A stretch of DNA of 56,492 nucleotides. Origin: Umezawaea endophytica (GTDB lineage: Bacteria > Actinomycetota > Actinomycetes > Mycobacteriales > Pseudonocardiaceae). The notes beneath the pieces are model-generated. The model searched no databases, was not told where the DNA came from, and worked only from the letters and a program-made list of their open reading frames with translations. The stretch lies in contig NZ_JANYMP010000037.1 in assembly GCF_025061645.1 (NCBI RefSeq), positions 1 to 56,492 on the forward strand, written 5' to 3'. Numbering within the stretch: the stretch's first letter is position 1; each line of letters begins with the position of its first letter. Positions 7,319-15,931 of the stretch are shown in pieces. The position numbers were made by a program, and so were the translations under genes.

Positions 7319-10300
7319 ATGGTGGGGGACACCGACTTCCGCCTTTTGGGGACCCTGGACGTGACGGTGGCGGGCCGGAGGATCGTTGTACCGTCTGGTA
7401 CGCAGCAGGTGGTTCTGGTGGGTCTGCTGCTGCGGGCGAACCAGGTCGTCCGGGTCACCGAACTGATCGACTGGCTCTGGGACGAGGAGGCGCCGGACAA
7501 CGCGGTGCCCACGGCTCAGGCCTACGTCCGCCGGTTGCGGCAGACGCTGCAGACCAGGGACCTCATCACGACCGTGTCCCACGGGTACCGCATCAACCTT
7601 GAGGGCGACGAGCTGGATCTGTTCCGGTTCCGCGGCCTGGTCAAGCAGGCCGACGAGACCGCCGACCCGGCCGCGCGGACCGACCTGATCACCCGTGCCC
7701 TCGCTCAGTGGCGTGCCCCGGCATTGGCCGACATCCCGGCCTGCTCGTTCCGGGAACGCGAAGTGGCCCGGCTGACCGAGGAGCACCTGCGGGCGATCGA
7801 GATCCGCGTCGACTGCGACCTCGCGCTCGGGCGGCACGGGGAACTCCATCCCGAACTGCTGAACTTGACCACCCAACACCCGTTCCGGGAGCGACTGCAC
7901 GGCCAGTTGATGCTCGCGCTGTACCGCTCAGGACGTCAGGTCGAGGCGCTGGCCGCGTTCCAGCACGTGCGCGCCAGGTTGGCCGACGAGGTCGGTGTGG
8001 ATCCGAGCGAGCACCTGCGGCTGCTGCACCAGCGGATCCTCACCAAGGATCCGGCGCTGGCGCTGACCTCGAAGCCGAACCCCGTCCCAGACCCTCCCGA
8101 GACCAAGACCACGCAGGCGAAGCCCCAGGTGCCCAGGCAACTTCCTGCGGGCCTGCAGGACTTCGTCGGCAGGGATGAGACGTACGAACAGATCGTCGGC
8201 CTGTTCTCCCGCGACGGAGGCACGGGTGTCCCGGTGGTGGCGATCTCCGGGCAGCCAGGGGTCGGCAAGTCCGCGCTGGCCGTGCAGGTCGCGCACCACC
8301 TGCGGGCGCGGTTCCCGGACGGCCAGCTCTTCGTCGACCTGCTCGGCAACGCGCTGGAGCGGGAGTTGACCACGGAGCAGGTGCTCGCCCGGTTCCTGCA
8401 GTCCCTCGGCCTGCCGCCGGACCAGCTTCCCGACGACCTCCACGGCCTCGTAGGTGCCTACCGGACCGCGCTCGCCGACCGGAAAGTCCTGGTGGTCCTC
8501 GACAACGCGGCCAGCGCCGAGCAGGTGCGCGGCCTGCTGCCCAGTACGCCGGGATCGGCAGCGCTGATCACCAGCCGCAAATCTCTGCGAGGCCTGGCCG
8601 TGCTGGGCGGAGCGCGACTGGTCAACCTGGACGTGCTCAGCCCCGGGCAGTCGGTCGCGCTGCTGAACACCATCGTCGGGCACGACCACCCGCACGATCC
8701 GGTTGTGCTGGGGGAGATCGCTGAGCTGTGCGGCCATCTGCCACTCGCGTTGCGCATCGCGGGAGCGAACCTGCTGCTGCGTGACGACGACTCGGCGCAG
8801 GCGTACGTCACCGACCTGCGGCATGGCAACCGGCTCACCGCGCTGGAGATCAAGGATGATCCCGGCGCCACCGTCCGTGCCGTGTTCGACCTTTCCTACC
8901 TCGGGCTGAAACCGGAGGTCGCGCGCCTGTTCCGGCAGTTGAGCCTGGTTCCGGGGCCGGACTTCACCCGACAGGCGGTGGCGATCCTCGCCGAACTGCC
9001 CGAGCAGCGGGTGGGCAAGCTGCTGACCGACCTGGCCGTCGCCGGCCTGCTCCAGCAGATCGCGTCCGACCGGTTCCGATTCCACGACCTGTTGCGCCTC
9101 TACAGCGAGGAACGCTGCCAGATCGAGGAGAACCCGGACAAGGCGGACGCGGTGCGGGCCCGGTTGTTCGCCTACTACGTGCGCTGCCTCGACGCCGCCG
9201 CTGACGTGCTCTGGGAAACCTGGCTCCGGCTGCCACGCACCGAGGTGGAGCTGGCGGTGCCGAGTCCCACGTTCGACGGGACGGCGCCCGCGTTCGCGTG
9301 GATGGACCAAGAGGGGCCGAACGTCATCGCGGCGATCCTCGACGCGGCGGAACGCGGACCGGTGCGCGCCGCGTGGCACCTCGTCGAATCGTTGCGCGCT
9401 TACCTGGTGACCCGTGGCCGTTACCGGGCCGAAGGAGTCGTCGCCGCGAAGGCTGCCCTGGCCGCGGCGCAGGCAGCGGGGAACGCTCGTGCGGAAGCGG
9501 CCATGCACCACGCCCTCGCCTCCATCTCCTTCCGCTTCCAGGACCGCGTCGCGGCGAAGGAGTACACCCTGGCGGAACTGGCCGCCTACGAACGGTGCGA
9601 ATTCGACGAGGGCCGGGCACGGGCACTGATCGCGCTGGGCATCCTGCACTTCGTCGACGGCAGGCTCAGGCCCGCCGTGGACGAGATCGAACGGGGCGTG
9701 CGCCTGGCCGAGGAACGCGAGTCCGACAAGGTCCAGTTGTTCGGACTGATCAACTTGTGCGTGGTCGAGGAGCGGCGGGGGCACCTCGACCGGGCAGAGT
9801 GGGCCGGGCGGGAAGCCCTCCGACTGGCGCCGGCGAGCGGCACCTTGGTGACCGCGGCCTCGTCCCGCGCGGTCCTGGGTGACGTGCTGGTCCGCCGGGG
9901 CCGCTTCGGCGAGGCCATCGGACAGTTCTCGGCGGCCCTGGCCAGCTACCGGGAAACCGGGACGTGGAACAACGTGACCAAGACGCTGCGCGGACTGTCC
10001 GACGCCAACCGCTTGGCAGGCAACCACAAGGCCGCGGTGGCCCACGCGCTCGAGGCGCTGGCGGTCGCCGACGAGTCCGGCATCGAACAGGACCAGGTCG
10101 ACTCGCTGATCACCCTCGCCGCGGCACACCAAGGAATCGGACACGCCGAGGAGGCGGCCACGTGCGCCCGCAACGCGTTGGAGATCGCACGTGGCCTCGC
10201 CTCCTACCGCCGCGGCGAGATCTGCGCACTGCTGGAGCTGGCAGCCCAGTGTCGTCAGCGGGGTGACCTCGCCACCGCACGCGAGCACGCTCGTCAGGGC

Positions 10301-10609
10301 GTCGAGCTCAGCAGGCGCGCGGAACTGCTCGACCTCGAAGGCCGCACCGAGACGCTGCTGGCCTGGCTCGCGTTCGAGGCGCAGGACCTGCTCGCCGCGC
10401 GGGAACACGCCCAGCGGGCGCTGACCGTGCACACCGACGCCGATTCCCAGTTCGACCAGGCGCGAGCCCTGCACGTGCTCGGCTTGGCGCTGGCCGCGAG
10501 CGGAGACCACGAGCAGGCGAGATCCTCATGGCGGCAGGCGTTGGACCGGCTGGCCGGAGTGTCCATTCCGGACGCTGATGAGCTACGCCTGCTGCTCGAT
10601 CCTGTTTGA
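7319..10609 (+). CDS. SARP-family activator with NB-ARC and TPR domains (AfsR-like)
   Basis: A 1096-residue large SARP regulator. Residues 1-95 form an OmpR-type winged helix (FRLLGTLDVTVAGRRI ... AYVRRLRQTL), 100-245 the bacterial transcriptional activation domain (LDLFRFRGLVKQAD ... EVGVDPSEHLRLLHQRIL), 280-560 an NB-ARC/STAND ATPase with Walker A GQPGVGKS and Walker B KVLVVLDNA, and 600-1090 TPR-like helical repeats that act as a sensor. Such proteins switch on secondary-metabolite genes in actinomycetes. Its 3' end overlaps the convergent exporter gene by 27 bases. The neighbouring peptide/SagB/exporter operon is a plausible target. The heptamer repeats at 7241 suggest autoregulation. Confidence 0.95.
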   Translation: MVGDTDFRLLGTLDVTVAGRRIVVPSGTQQVVLVGLLLRANQVVRVTELIDWLWDEEAPDNAVPTAQAYVRRLRQTLQTRDLITTVSHGYRINLEGDELDLFRFRGLVKQADETADPAARTDLITRALAQWRAPALADIPACSFREREVARLTEEHLRAIEIRVDCDLALGRHGELHPELLNLTTQHPFRERLHGQLMLALYRSGRQVEALAAFQHVRARLADEVGVDPSEHLRLLHQRILTKDPALALTSKPNPVPDPPETKTTQAKPQVPRQLPAGLQDFVGRDETYEQIVGLFSRDGGTGVPVVAISGQPGVGKSALAVQVAHHLRARFPDGQLFVDLLGNALERELTTEQVLARFLQSLGLPPDQLPDDLHGLVGAYRTALADRKVLVVLDNAASAEQVRGLLPSTPGSAALITSRKSLRGLAVLGGARLVNLDVLSPGQSVALLNTIVGHDHPHDPVVLGEIAELCGHLPLALRIAGANLLLRDDDSAQAYVTDLRHGNRLTALEIKDDPGATVRAVFDLSYLGLKPEVARLFRQLSLVPGPDFTRQAVAILAELPEQRVGKLLTDLAVAGLLQQIASDRFRFHDLLRLYSEERCQIEENPDKADAVRARLFAYYVRCLDAAADVLWETWLRLPRTEVELAVPSPTFDGTAPAFAWMDQEGPNVIAAILDAAERGPVRAAWHLVESLRAYLVTRGRYRAEGVVAAKAALAAAQAAGNARAEAAMHHALASISFRFQDRVAAKEYTLAELAAYERCEFDEGRARALIALGILHFVDGRLRPAVDEIERGVRLAEERESDKVQLFGLINLCVVEERRGHLDRAEWAGREALRLAPASGTLVTAASSRAVLGDVLVRRGRFGEAIGQFSAALASYRETGTWNNVTKTLRGLSDANRLAGNHKAAVAHALEALAVADESGIEQDQVDSLITLAAAHQGIGHAEEAATCARNALEIARGLASYRRGEICALLELAAQCRQRGDLATAREHARQGVELSRRAELLDLEGRTETLLAWLAFEAQDLLAAREHAQRALTVHTDADSQFDQARALHVLGLALAASGDHEQARSSWRQALDRLAGVSIPDADELRLLLDPV

Positions 10610-11812
10610 CGACGTGGCCGCGCGCCACGCCGCGAGCAGCAGTGCGCACAGGGCCAGGCCGGCCAGGCCAGTGCCGATGATCACCGACGACGGCGCGAAA
10701 GACTCGGCCAGGACACCGAACAGCACCACAGCGATGCCCTGGGTCAGTCGCATGAACGTGAAGAGCAGGCCCGCCAGTTGACCGCGCCGCGAATCAGGAG
10801 CGGACTGGGTGTACTCGGCGCCCAGTGGAATCCAGAAGCACAGGGCCGCACCGGAAACGGCGAACAGCGCGGCACCCGCCCAGACACCGGGCTGGAGCAC
10901 GAAGGCCACGAGAGGCAGGCACGTCATCACCATGAGCGGCGCCGTCAGCCGGGACCGACTGGCGGGCCTGACCCAGGTGGAGTACGCCCACAGGCCGACG
11001 ACTATCCCGGTGCAGTTGGCGGCCATCAGCACTCCCGCGGCAGCCACGTCCGCCCCGGACTGCGCGGCGTACGGAACGGCGAGCGTCACGCAGATCGGGG
11101 CGATCGCGATCAGCAGTGGGAAGAGCACGAGGACGCGCAGCCGCCGATGCCGGGCGACGAATCCGATGGCTGACCGCAGTGAGGCGAACCACGGGCCCGC
11201 GTCCGTCTCGGATGCCGTCGCGGGTCGGTGCCGCAGCCCGAAGCGGATCAGAGCGGCCGACCAGAGAAAGGTGACGGCGTTGAGCACCAGCACCCCGCTG
11301 ATCCCGATCCAGCCGACCATCACGCCGGAAAACCCGTAGCCCAGTGCGTATCCCAGGTGGGCGACCTGAAGGTTCATCGAGGTGGCGGTCACGAAGGACT
11401 CGCCGGTCAGCACCACGGACAGGGTGGCGGTGTGCGCGCCGTTGAACGGCGTGTCCAGCAACCGGGTCGCGATCAGCAGCAGCCACAGCCCGGCCAACGG
11501 CATTCCGGGGATCGCCATGCCCAGCAACAACATCGCGCGGCCGACGTCCGAGCAGATCATGACGGTCCGGCGGGGGTACCGATCCGCCAGGCCTGCCAGC
11601 AGCGGACCGCCGAGCAGGTCGGGGATCGTGGTCAACCCGAACGTCACGGCCATCAGGCCCGCGGACTGGGTCCGCTCGTACACCGCGATCATCAGCGCGG
11701 CCCTGGCCAGGTAGTCACCGGCCGTCGAGAGGCTCCGGCTGAGGAACAGCGCCCGGAACTCCGGGTTCGCGAGCGCCTGGTGGTAACCGACGCGTTGGGG
11801 CGTTGATGTCAC
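10583..11812 (-). CDS. MFS transporter, likely exporter of the peptide cassette
   Basis: A 409-residue 12-helix major facilitator protein of the enterobactin-exporter-like (MFS_3) type. It starts GYHQALANPEFRALFLSRSL and has the loop 2-3 motif GLADRYPRRTVM (G-x-x-x-D-R-x-x-R/G-R). I place the start at the GTG at 11812, because GTGA there overlaps the stop of the SagB gene, a classic coupled junction; an ATG at 11836 would overlap by 28 bases instead. As the last gene of the peptide-SagB-MFS operon it is the likely export pump for the modified product, or an immunity pump. Its end overlaps the SARP gene tail. Confidence 0.88.
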   Translation of the reverse strand: MTSTPQRVGYHQALANPEFRALFLSRSLSTAGDYLARAALMIAVYERTQSAGLMAVTFGLTTIPDLLGGPLLAGLADRYPRRTVMICSDVGRAMLLLGMAIPGMPLAGLWLLLIATRLLDTPFNGAHTATLSVVLTGESFVTATSMNLQVAHLGYALGYGFSGVMVGWIGISGVLVLNAVTFLWSAALIRFGLRHRPATASETDAGPWFASLRSAIGFVARHRRLRVLVLFPLLIAIAPICVTLAVPYAAQSGADVAAAGVLMAANCTGIVVGLWAYSTWVRPASRSRLTAPLMVMTCLPLVAFVLQPGVWAGAALFAVSGAALCFWIPLGAEYTQSAPDSRRGQLAGLLFTFMRLTQGIAVVLFGVLAESFAPSSVIIGTGLAGLALCALLLAAWRAATSSNRIEQQA

Positions 11813-12885
11813 GGTTTGTTCCCGATCACCGCGCATCCCATCACCAGTTCCCCCGCTGGATCGATGCCGAGCAGTTGCTCCACGAGTTCGTCGCGGACCG
11901 CTGAAGTGAACGTCATGCCCAGGCCCAGGGCAGTAACCAGCAGATATACCGTCTGGTTGAGGTGTCCGACGTCGAAGTGCAGCACCCGGTAGGTTCGGGC
12001 CGTGTGGTACTTCCACATGCTTCGTTCCAGGACCGCGGTGTAGAAGACCACCATTGCCGAATTCTCGATCCACGCCTGTTCAGTGAGAATACGAGAGAGG
12101 TCGTCGTCACCACACGGTCCACCGATACGCGCGAGCGTGTGCACGGTCGGGTTGTAGTGGTACACGCCCGGATCGATCCCGTCGACCGCTCGTACGAGGA
12201 GGTAGACCTCGGTGGGATGTCTGCCGCCGCCCGACGGCGAGGTCTTGAACACCGTCTGCGATTGTTCATCGATTTCGACGATGCCCGCGGAAACCTTCAG
12301 CAGGGCCGCCGCCGATTCCAGCGGAATCGGCTTGTCGACGAATTTCCGGTCACTGCGTCGCCGATTCAGCAGGGTGAGGAGATCACGTTCCCGCCAGTTC
12401 GCCGCGGACCAGTCGGGTAGCTGGGTGACCGGAGCATCGGCGAAGGTGTGGTGCGCCCGTGGCGGCGGACCGAGCTTCAGGTTCTCGGCCAGCAACGTGT
12501 CGTAGTCCTCTGGGGACATCGCCGCTTCGCTCGCCAGGTTGCGGGTGGAGAAGTGGAACGCGGACACGAGCCTGCCCCAAGGCTGGAACGCCGATACGGC
12601 TGACTCCTCGAGCCGGTGCCGAGGCGATCCTTCCGCGATCAGAATGTTGTGCGCCAGGAAGATCCTGGCGATCTTCGCGTAACGTTCACGGAGCACCGGA
12701 TCGTCGGTCATGGTGTCCGTGGATTCCAGCGGCTTCCACTCCGAGAACAAGCGCAACAACGCTTCGGCGCCGTCAACCAGGGCGAATTGACGGTGACCGA
12801 GGGTGTCGTCCCACACGAGTTTCCCGGAGTCCCAGAAAGACACCCCGCACGAGGAGACGCGAACCTGGATGTTTTGGTGGTTCAT
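11809..12885 (-). CDS. SagB-family FMN-dependent peptide dehydrogenase
   Basis: A 358-residue protein of the SagB/ThcOx nitroreductase group. Residues 1-150 form the N-terminal non-catalytic part (a small beta-rich/winged-helix-like segment QVRVSSCGVSFWDSGKLVWD, then the typical FHFSTRN box). Residues 160-358 are the nitroreductase fold with RRRSDRKFVDKP (FMN phosphate binding), SPSGGGRHPTEVYLLV, GVYHYN and a C-terminal GCAVIG. In known RiPP pathways SagB enzymes oxidise azolines to azoles, working with a YcaO cyclase; no YcaO, E1-like protein or other modifying enzyme is encoded nearby. It starts 21 bases after a 34-codon peptide gene and is coupled to the exporter by GTGA. The peptide has no Cys, so classical thiazole formation is unlikely. 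Confidence 0.88.
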   Translation of the reverse strand: MNHQNIQVRVSSCGVSFWDSGKLVWDDTLGHRQFALVDGAEALLRLFSEWKPLESTDTMTDDPVLRERYAKIARIFLAHNILIAEGSPRHRLEESAVSAFQPWGRLVSAFHFSTRNLASEAAMSPEDYDTLLAENLKLGPPPRAHHTFADAPVTQLPDWSAANWRERDLLTLLNRRRSDRKFVDKPIPLESAAALLKVSAGIVEIDEQSQTVFKTSPSGGGRHPTEVYLLVRAVDGIDPGVYHYNPTVHTLARIGGPCGDDDLSRILTEQAWIENSAMVVFYTAVLERSMWKYHTARTYRVLHFDVGHLNQTVYLLVTALGLGMTFTSAVRDELVEQLLGIDPAGELVMGCAVIGNKP

Positions 12886-12906
12886 GGGAAAACGGTCGTC
12901 CGGCTG

Positions 12907-13011
12907 TTACCCCTCGGACCGCGTGACGAACCCGAAGATCTCGTCGATGGGCTTGTCGTAGTCTTGCGAGTACGACTCGAACGCGATCTCGAGGTCTGCG
13001 TCCTCGATCAT
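12907..13011 (-). CDS. 34-residue putative RiPP precursor peptide
   Basis: A short gene, too small for usual gene callers, starting ATG at 13011 with AGGGGTGA about 7 bases upstream and ending TAA at 12907-12909; an in-frame TAA 33 bases before the ATG excludes an earlier start. It encodes an acidic leader-like half, MIEDADLEIAFESYSQDY, then DKPIDEIFGFVTRSEG. Almost every third codon position is G or C, as in neighbouring real genes. It contains 10 Asp/Glu, two Tyr, three Phe, three Ser and one Thr, but no Cys. It is followed 21 bases later by the SagB dehydrogenase and then the exporter. I infer it is the substrate of that enzyme. It matches no precursor family I know. Confidence 0.65.
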   Translation of the reverse strand: MIEDADLEIAFESYSQDYDKPIDEIFGFVTRSEG

Positions 13012-13096
13012 CGAACATTCACCCCTGTCTATCCTTGGATGTTATGGCACCGGTAACTCTTCACCATCGCCGACCGTACGCGCATCGTCATTATGG

Positions 13097-13107
13097 GTGA
13101 CAGTCAC
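13097..13107. promoter_or_regulatory. palindrome in the peptide-operon/PPOX intergenic region
   Basis: A perfect palindrome GTGAC-A-GTCAC lies midway in the 181-base divergent region between the peptide gene (start 13011) and the PPOX-fold gene (start 13193). It could be an operator for either. A single GCGTACG heptamer (minus strand, 13075-13081) resembling the SARP-box unit is also present, but its 11-base neighbours match only weakly. Confidence 0.3.
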
Positions 13108-13192
13108 GGTTCGCTTGGCGCCAATGACCCGTCAGCGGTCACTGAGCGTGCTCGGCTGGATGGCACTCGACCGGAGCTGATTCACTGGCCGA

Positions 13193-13732
13193 ATGTTCGA
13201 AACTCCCGACGAGCTCCAGAGCCTCCAGGTCCTGCTCGACACGTCGTTGGCCGGCTCCAGCAACCACCTCAAATCGATCATCCGGCCAGGTGAGAGCACC
13301 TTGAACGCCGAGCAGGTCGTCCGAGTCTGCCAAGGCATGTGCACCCTGGCCATCGCCACGGTCACCCGGTGCGGTGAGCCACGCATCAGCGGTGCCGACG
13401 GGCACCTCCTGCACGGCCGCTGGATCTTCGGCACCCACCGCCAGGCCGCCAAGGCCCGTCACCTCGCGGCGCGGCCCGGCATCAGCGCGACCTTCATGCG
13501 CGGCGAGCAGCTCGGCATCTTCACGCACGGACACGCCGTCGAGCTGAACCCCGAGGGGACGAGCAGCGACCCGACGTGGCCGGCGATCCGCGACTACCTG
13601 GTCAACCACTACGACGGCGACAGCGAGGACCCGTTCTGGGACGAGAACGTCTGGTACCGCATCGACCCGAGCTGGATGGTCGCCTACAGCACCGACCCCG
13701 CCGGGCTGCTCGACCAACAACCGTCAGACTGA
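13193..13732 (+). CDS. PPOX-fold (pyridoxamine 5'-phosphate oxidase-like) flavin/F420 protein
   Basis: A 179-residue protein with the split-barrel flavin-binding fold: LAIATVTRCGEPRISG (strand pair with the usual TV...G.P.. signature), HGRWIFGTHRQAAKARHLAA (substrate/cofactor loop) and PGISATFMRGEQLGIFTHGHA. The C-terminal YRIDPSWMVAYST is typical of the pyridoxamine-oxidase-related actinobacterial family that may use FMN or F420. The N-terminal 35 residues are an added helix. It is divergent from the peptide/SagB operon. Whether it belongs to that system is an open question; a second redox protein would fit, but the family is very common. Confidence 0.8.
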   Translation: MFETPDELQSLQVLLDTSLAGSSNHLKSIIRPGESTLNAEQVVRVCQGMCTLAIATVTRCGEPRISGADGHLLHGRWIFGTHRQAAKARHLAARPGISATFMRGEQLGIFTHGHAVELNPEGTSSDPTWPAIRDYLVNHYDGDSEDPFWDENVWYRIDPSWMVAYSTDPAGLLDQQPSD

Positions 13733-14136
13733 CGAGCGTTCGAGCGGGTCGACCTCAGGCCTTCGCTCCGGGAGTGACGTGGCGGGGCTGTGGTCCGAGG
13801 TCCTCGAACAACCGTCGCCGCCTGCACGGGCGCGGGTAGCGCGACTCGACCAGCCGATGAGCCTTCGACCGGCGGTGGTGAAGCCACCCTCTACGGTTCC
13901 AGCCAGATCGCGAACCGCAGGAATTCGGCGAACGTAGTGGTCTCATCCTCCGGGATGCCTGCTCGACGGCCGCACGGTGGAACCGTTCTCGATGGTTCAT
14001 GGCCGTGCACAGTGCCATGGCGATGCGACCCCGCCCGTGTGCTTTGGACGGAGGAGCGGACGGGGAGATCTTCTCGACGCTGCTCGTAGGGGAGAGGACC
14101 CTGGGTTGTGGGAAGCGACCTGTGCGGGAGGGACGA
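13733..14136. other. no intact gene; possible minus-strand gene debris
   Basis: Minus-strand fragments include HRRSKAHRLVESRYPRPCRR, ending in PGAKA and a stop at 13755, and ETTTFAEFLRFAIWLEP with a stop at 13891-13893. Both look protein-like, but neither has a start or a recognisable family. I see no RNA gene or hairpin here. Confidence 0.3.
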
Positions 14137-14655
14137 ATGCGTGTCTGGCCCTACAAGTTCGAACTCGACCTCGAGACCTACCGAGCGCGTGGTGCCCTGT
14201 CGCGCGAGGCGTCGAACCCGTACTTCGACATGTTCCTGATCGACGACCGCGCGACCGACGAGGAGTTCGTCGAACGCCACCGAGGCGTCCACGTGATGGA
14301 CGAGCACTACTGGTTCGGCGTCGACGTGCGATGCACATCGGCCGAAGAGGCCAAGTGGGGCGCTGTCCAGAACACCGTCCTCGAAGCACTGCGACGGATC
14401 ACCGACGACCTGCTCCGCGACTTGGACGCGGGCGCCGGGGACGCTGTGCTCCTGGAGGCCCACACTCGCATGGCCGTCGTCGCGGTCGACCACCAAGCGG
14501 TGTGGGAAACGGTGGTAGCGAGGTTGAACGAGGCGATCTCCGCGGGACTGCCGATCGCCCGATTTCCGGTACCGCAAACGTGGAGCACCGCCCGGCACAA
14601 GCGCGAGGTCGGTGAGCGCAACCGGAGACTCGGAGGCGGTTACGCCTCGGGGTGA
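14137..14655 (+). CDS. hypothetical protein
   Basis: A 172-residue soluble protein, start ATG at 14137 preceded by GGGAGGG at a good distance; an upstream in-frame ATG at 13999 would add 46 residues of atypical composition and is rejected. It begins MRVWPYKFELDLETYRARG, is rich in charged residues and predicted helices, contains MDEHYWFGVDVRC in the middle, and has no membrane segment. I do not recognise the family. It stands alone on its strand, downstream of 400 bases without a gene. Confidence 0.6.
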   Translation: MRVWPYKFELDLETYRARGALSREASNPYFDMFLIDDRATDEEFVERHRGVHVMDEHYWFGVDVRCTSAEEAKWGAVQNTVLEALRRITDDLLRDLDAGAGDAVLLEAHTRMAVVAVDHQAVWETVVARLNEAISAGLPIARFPVPQTWSTARHKREVGERNRRLGGGYASG

Positions 14656-14835
14656 GCGCGGAAGGCCGAAGTGTCTGCGGTCGCTGACGATGACGGCAGG
14701 TTTATCGCTCAGCCGCCTGTCAGCGACGTGCCTACCGCGCACGCCCCCTCGCCCGACTCGGCACCTCTGTGGCAGTGGTCCAGAACACATTAACCCGCAA
14801 TTTAGGTCCGACCGGGCGAGACAGGGTGATCGTGT

Positions 14836-14876
14836 GGTCACCGGTCACCGGTCACCGGTCACCGGTCACCGGTCAC
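14836..14876. repeat. 7-base tandem repeat (GGTCACC) at a gene end
   Basis: Five perfect copies of GGTCACC plus a partial sixth. Each unit is itself a near-palindrome (GGT-n-ACC). The stop codon of the terpene synthase (14873-14875) falls inside the last unit. The rest of 14656-14872 shows no gene. Copy number is likely to vary between strains. Confidence 0.85.
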
Positions 14877-15931
14877 TCGACCTCGTCCCACCACCAGGCG
14901 ATACCGGGGATGGGCGGCGCGGTCGGTTCCGCGTCGGACGGCACGTCGGCCCACGGCGAGGACGTCCGCTCGCCGTGCTCCGCGCCGCGGTAGCGCGGGA
15001 CGTGGGCGCTCCACTCCAGGTTGCCGCGGACGAGGTGGTCGAGCTGGCTCAGGTGCCGCCGCACCGGTTCGCTTCCCCGAGCCTCGATCCCGCGCCGCAG
15101 CCGCAGGTAGCGGCACATGATCCGGTCGTGCAGGGCGACGGTCCGCCGGACCGCCTCCGGTGCGTCGCAGCCGTCCTCGTGCGCGATCACGCCGACGATG
15201 TTGGACTCCAGCACGTCGTGCTCGGTCTCCTTCGACAGCGAGTAGAGGTCGTTGCCGATCGTGACGAGCATGTTGGCCGCCTGCGTGGCGGCGCGGACCT
15301 CGGGCCGTTCGCGGTCCTCGTCGGGCAGGTACGTGCCCTCCGCGATCTCGATCAGCGACCCGGTCAGCCTCATCGCGCGGTCGCGGGGACCGAGGTTGAC
15401 GTAGTCGGCGAGCGACGGCATCGAACCGGAGACCCGGTAGGAGGTCAGGCAGGCGACCGCGAAGAACCACTCCATGTTGCCCTCGACCCACCGGCGGACC
15501 ACCGCGGCGGGCGCGGCGGCCCGCGCGCGGGCGGACAGGTCGCGGAACCCGGCCGAGAACGGGTCGTCGGCGGCCACCTCGGGGTGGTCCAGGTTGGGCA
15601 TCAGCCGCATCATCAGCGGGATCAGGACCTCTGGTTGACCGACCAGCGCGCCCGCGTCGAACCTGCAGTCGTCGATGGCGAAACCCAGGTGCGTCCAGTC
15701 CGAGACGATCTGCAGCCGCTCCTCGTTTCCGAAGGGCGCGATCCGGCACGCCCACTCCGCGGCGCGGGTGCGGATCAGGTTCTCCCGCAAGCCTTCCTGC
15801 TCGAGCACCCCGAGTTCGTCCAGCCAGGCGATGCTGCGCCGCCCGATGTCCGCCGCGAGCGGGTGGACGGCGGAGGGGAGCGGGCAGTAGAGGGGCGGCA
15901 CCTCCGGCGCGGCCGTGCGCACGGCGGTCAT
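14873..15931 (-). CDS. class I terpene synthase
   Basis: A 352-residue single-domain class I terpene cyclase. The Mg-binding aspartate motif is D87-D-C-R-F-D92, the NSE triad is N227-D-L-Y-S231-L-S-K-E235, and the C-terminal RY pair is at 313-314 (VPRYRG). The length is normal for bacterial sesquiterpene/diterpene cyclases. It should ionise a prenyl diphosphate and cyclise it; the product cannot be predicted from the sequence. The ATG at 15931 overlaps the P450 stop (ATGA), so the two are translationally coupled and the P450 very likely oxidises the cyclase product. No prenyl-diphosphate synthase is encoded nearby. Confidence 0.93.
   Translation of the reverse strand: MTAVRTAAPEVPPLYCPLPSAVHPLAADIGRRSIAWLDELGVLEQEGLRENLIRTRAAEWACRIAPFGNEERLQIVSDWTHLGFAIDDCRFDAGALVGQPEVLIPLMMRLMPNLDHPEVAADDPFSAGFRDLSARARAAAPAAVVRRWVEGNMEWFFAVACLTSYRVSGSMPSLADYVNLGPRDRAMRLTGSLIEIAEGTYLPDEDRERPEVRAATQAANMLVTIGNDLYSLSKETEHDVLESNIVGVIAHEDGCDAPEAVRRTVALHDRIMCRYLRLRRGIEARGSEPVRRHLSQLDHLVRGNLEWSAHVPRYRGAEHGERTSSPWADVPSDAEPTAPPIPGIAWWWDEVE

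Noticed and set aside
7928-10510. An 860-codon open frame on the minus strand across the SARP gene.
   Set aside because: It is the antisense shadow of a gene with strong third-position G/C bias; the plus strand shows complete SARP, NB-ARC and TPR motifs.
12907-13011. Lasso-peptide or lanthipeptide precursor as an explanation of the 34-residue peptide.
   Set aside because: No asparagine-synthase-like cyclase, leader peptidase or LanM/LanB is near; the peptide has no Cys, and the part after the only suitable Gly is too short for a lasso.
13193-13732. Counting the PPOX-fold protein as a member of the peptide cassette.
   Set aside because: It is divergent, and the family is very common in actinomycetes; without comparative data the link is only proximity.
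14836-14876. Short repeat array considered as CRISPR.
   Set aside because: Seven-base units without spacers; it is a simple tandem repeat.
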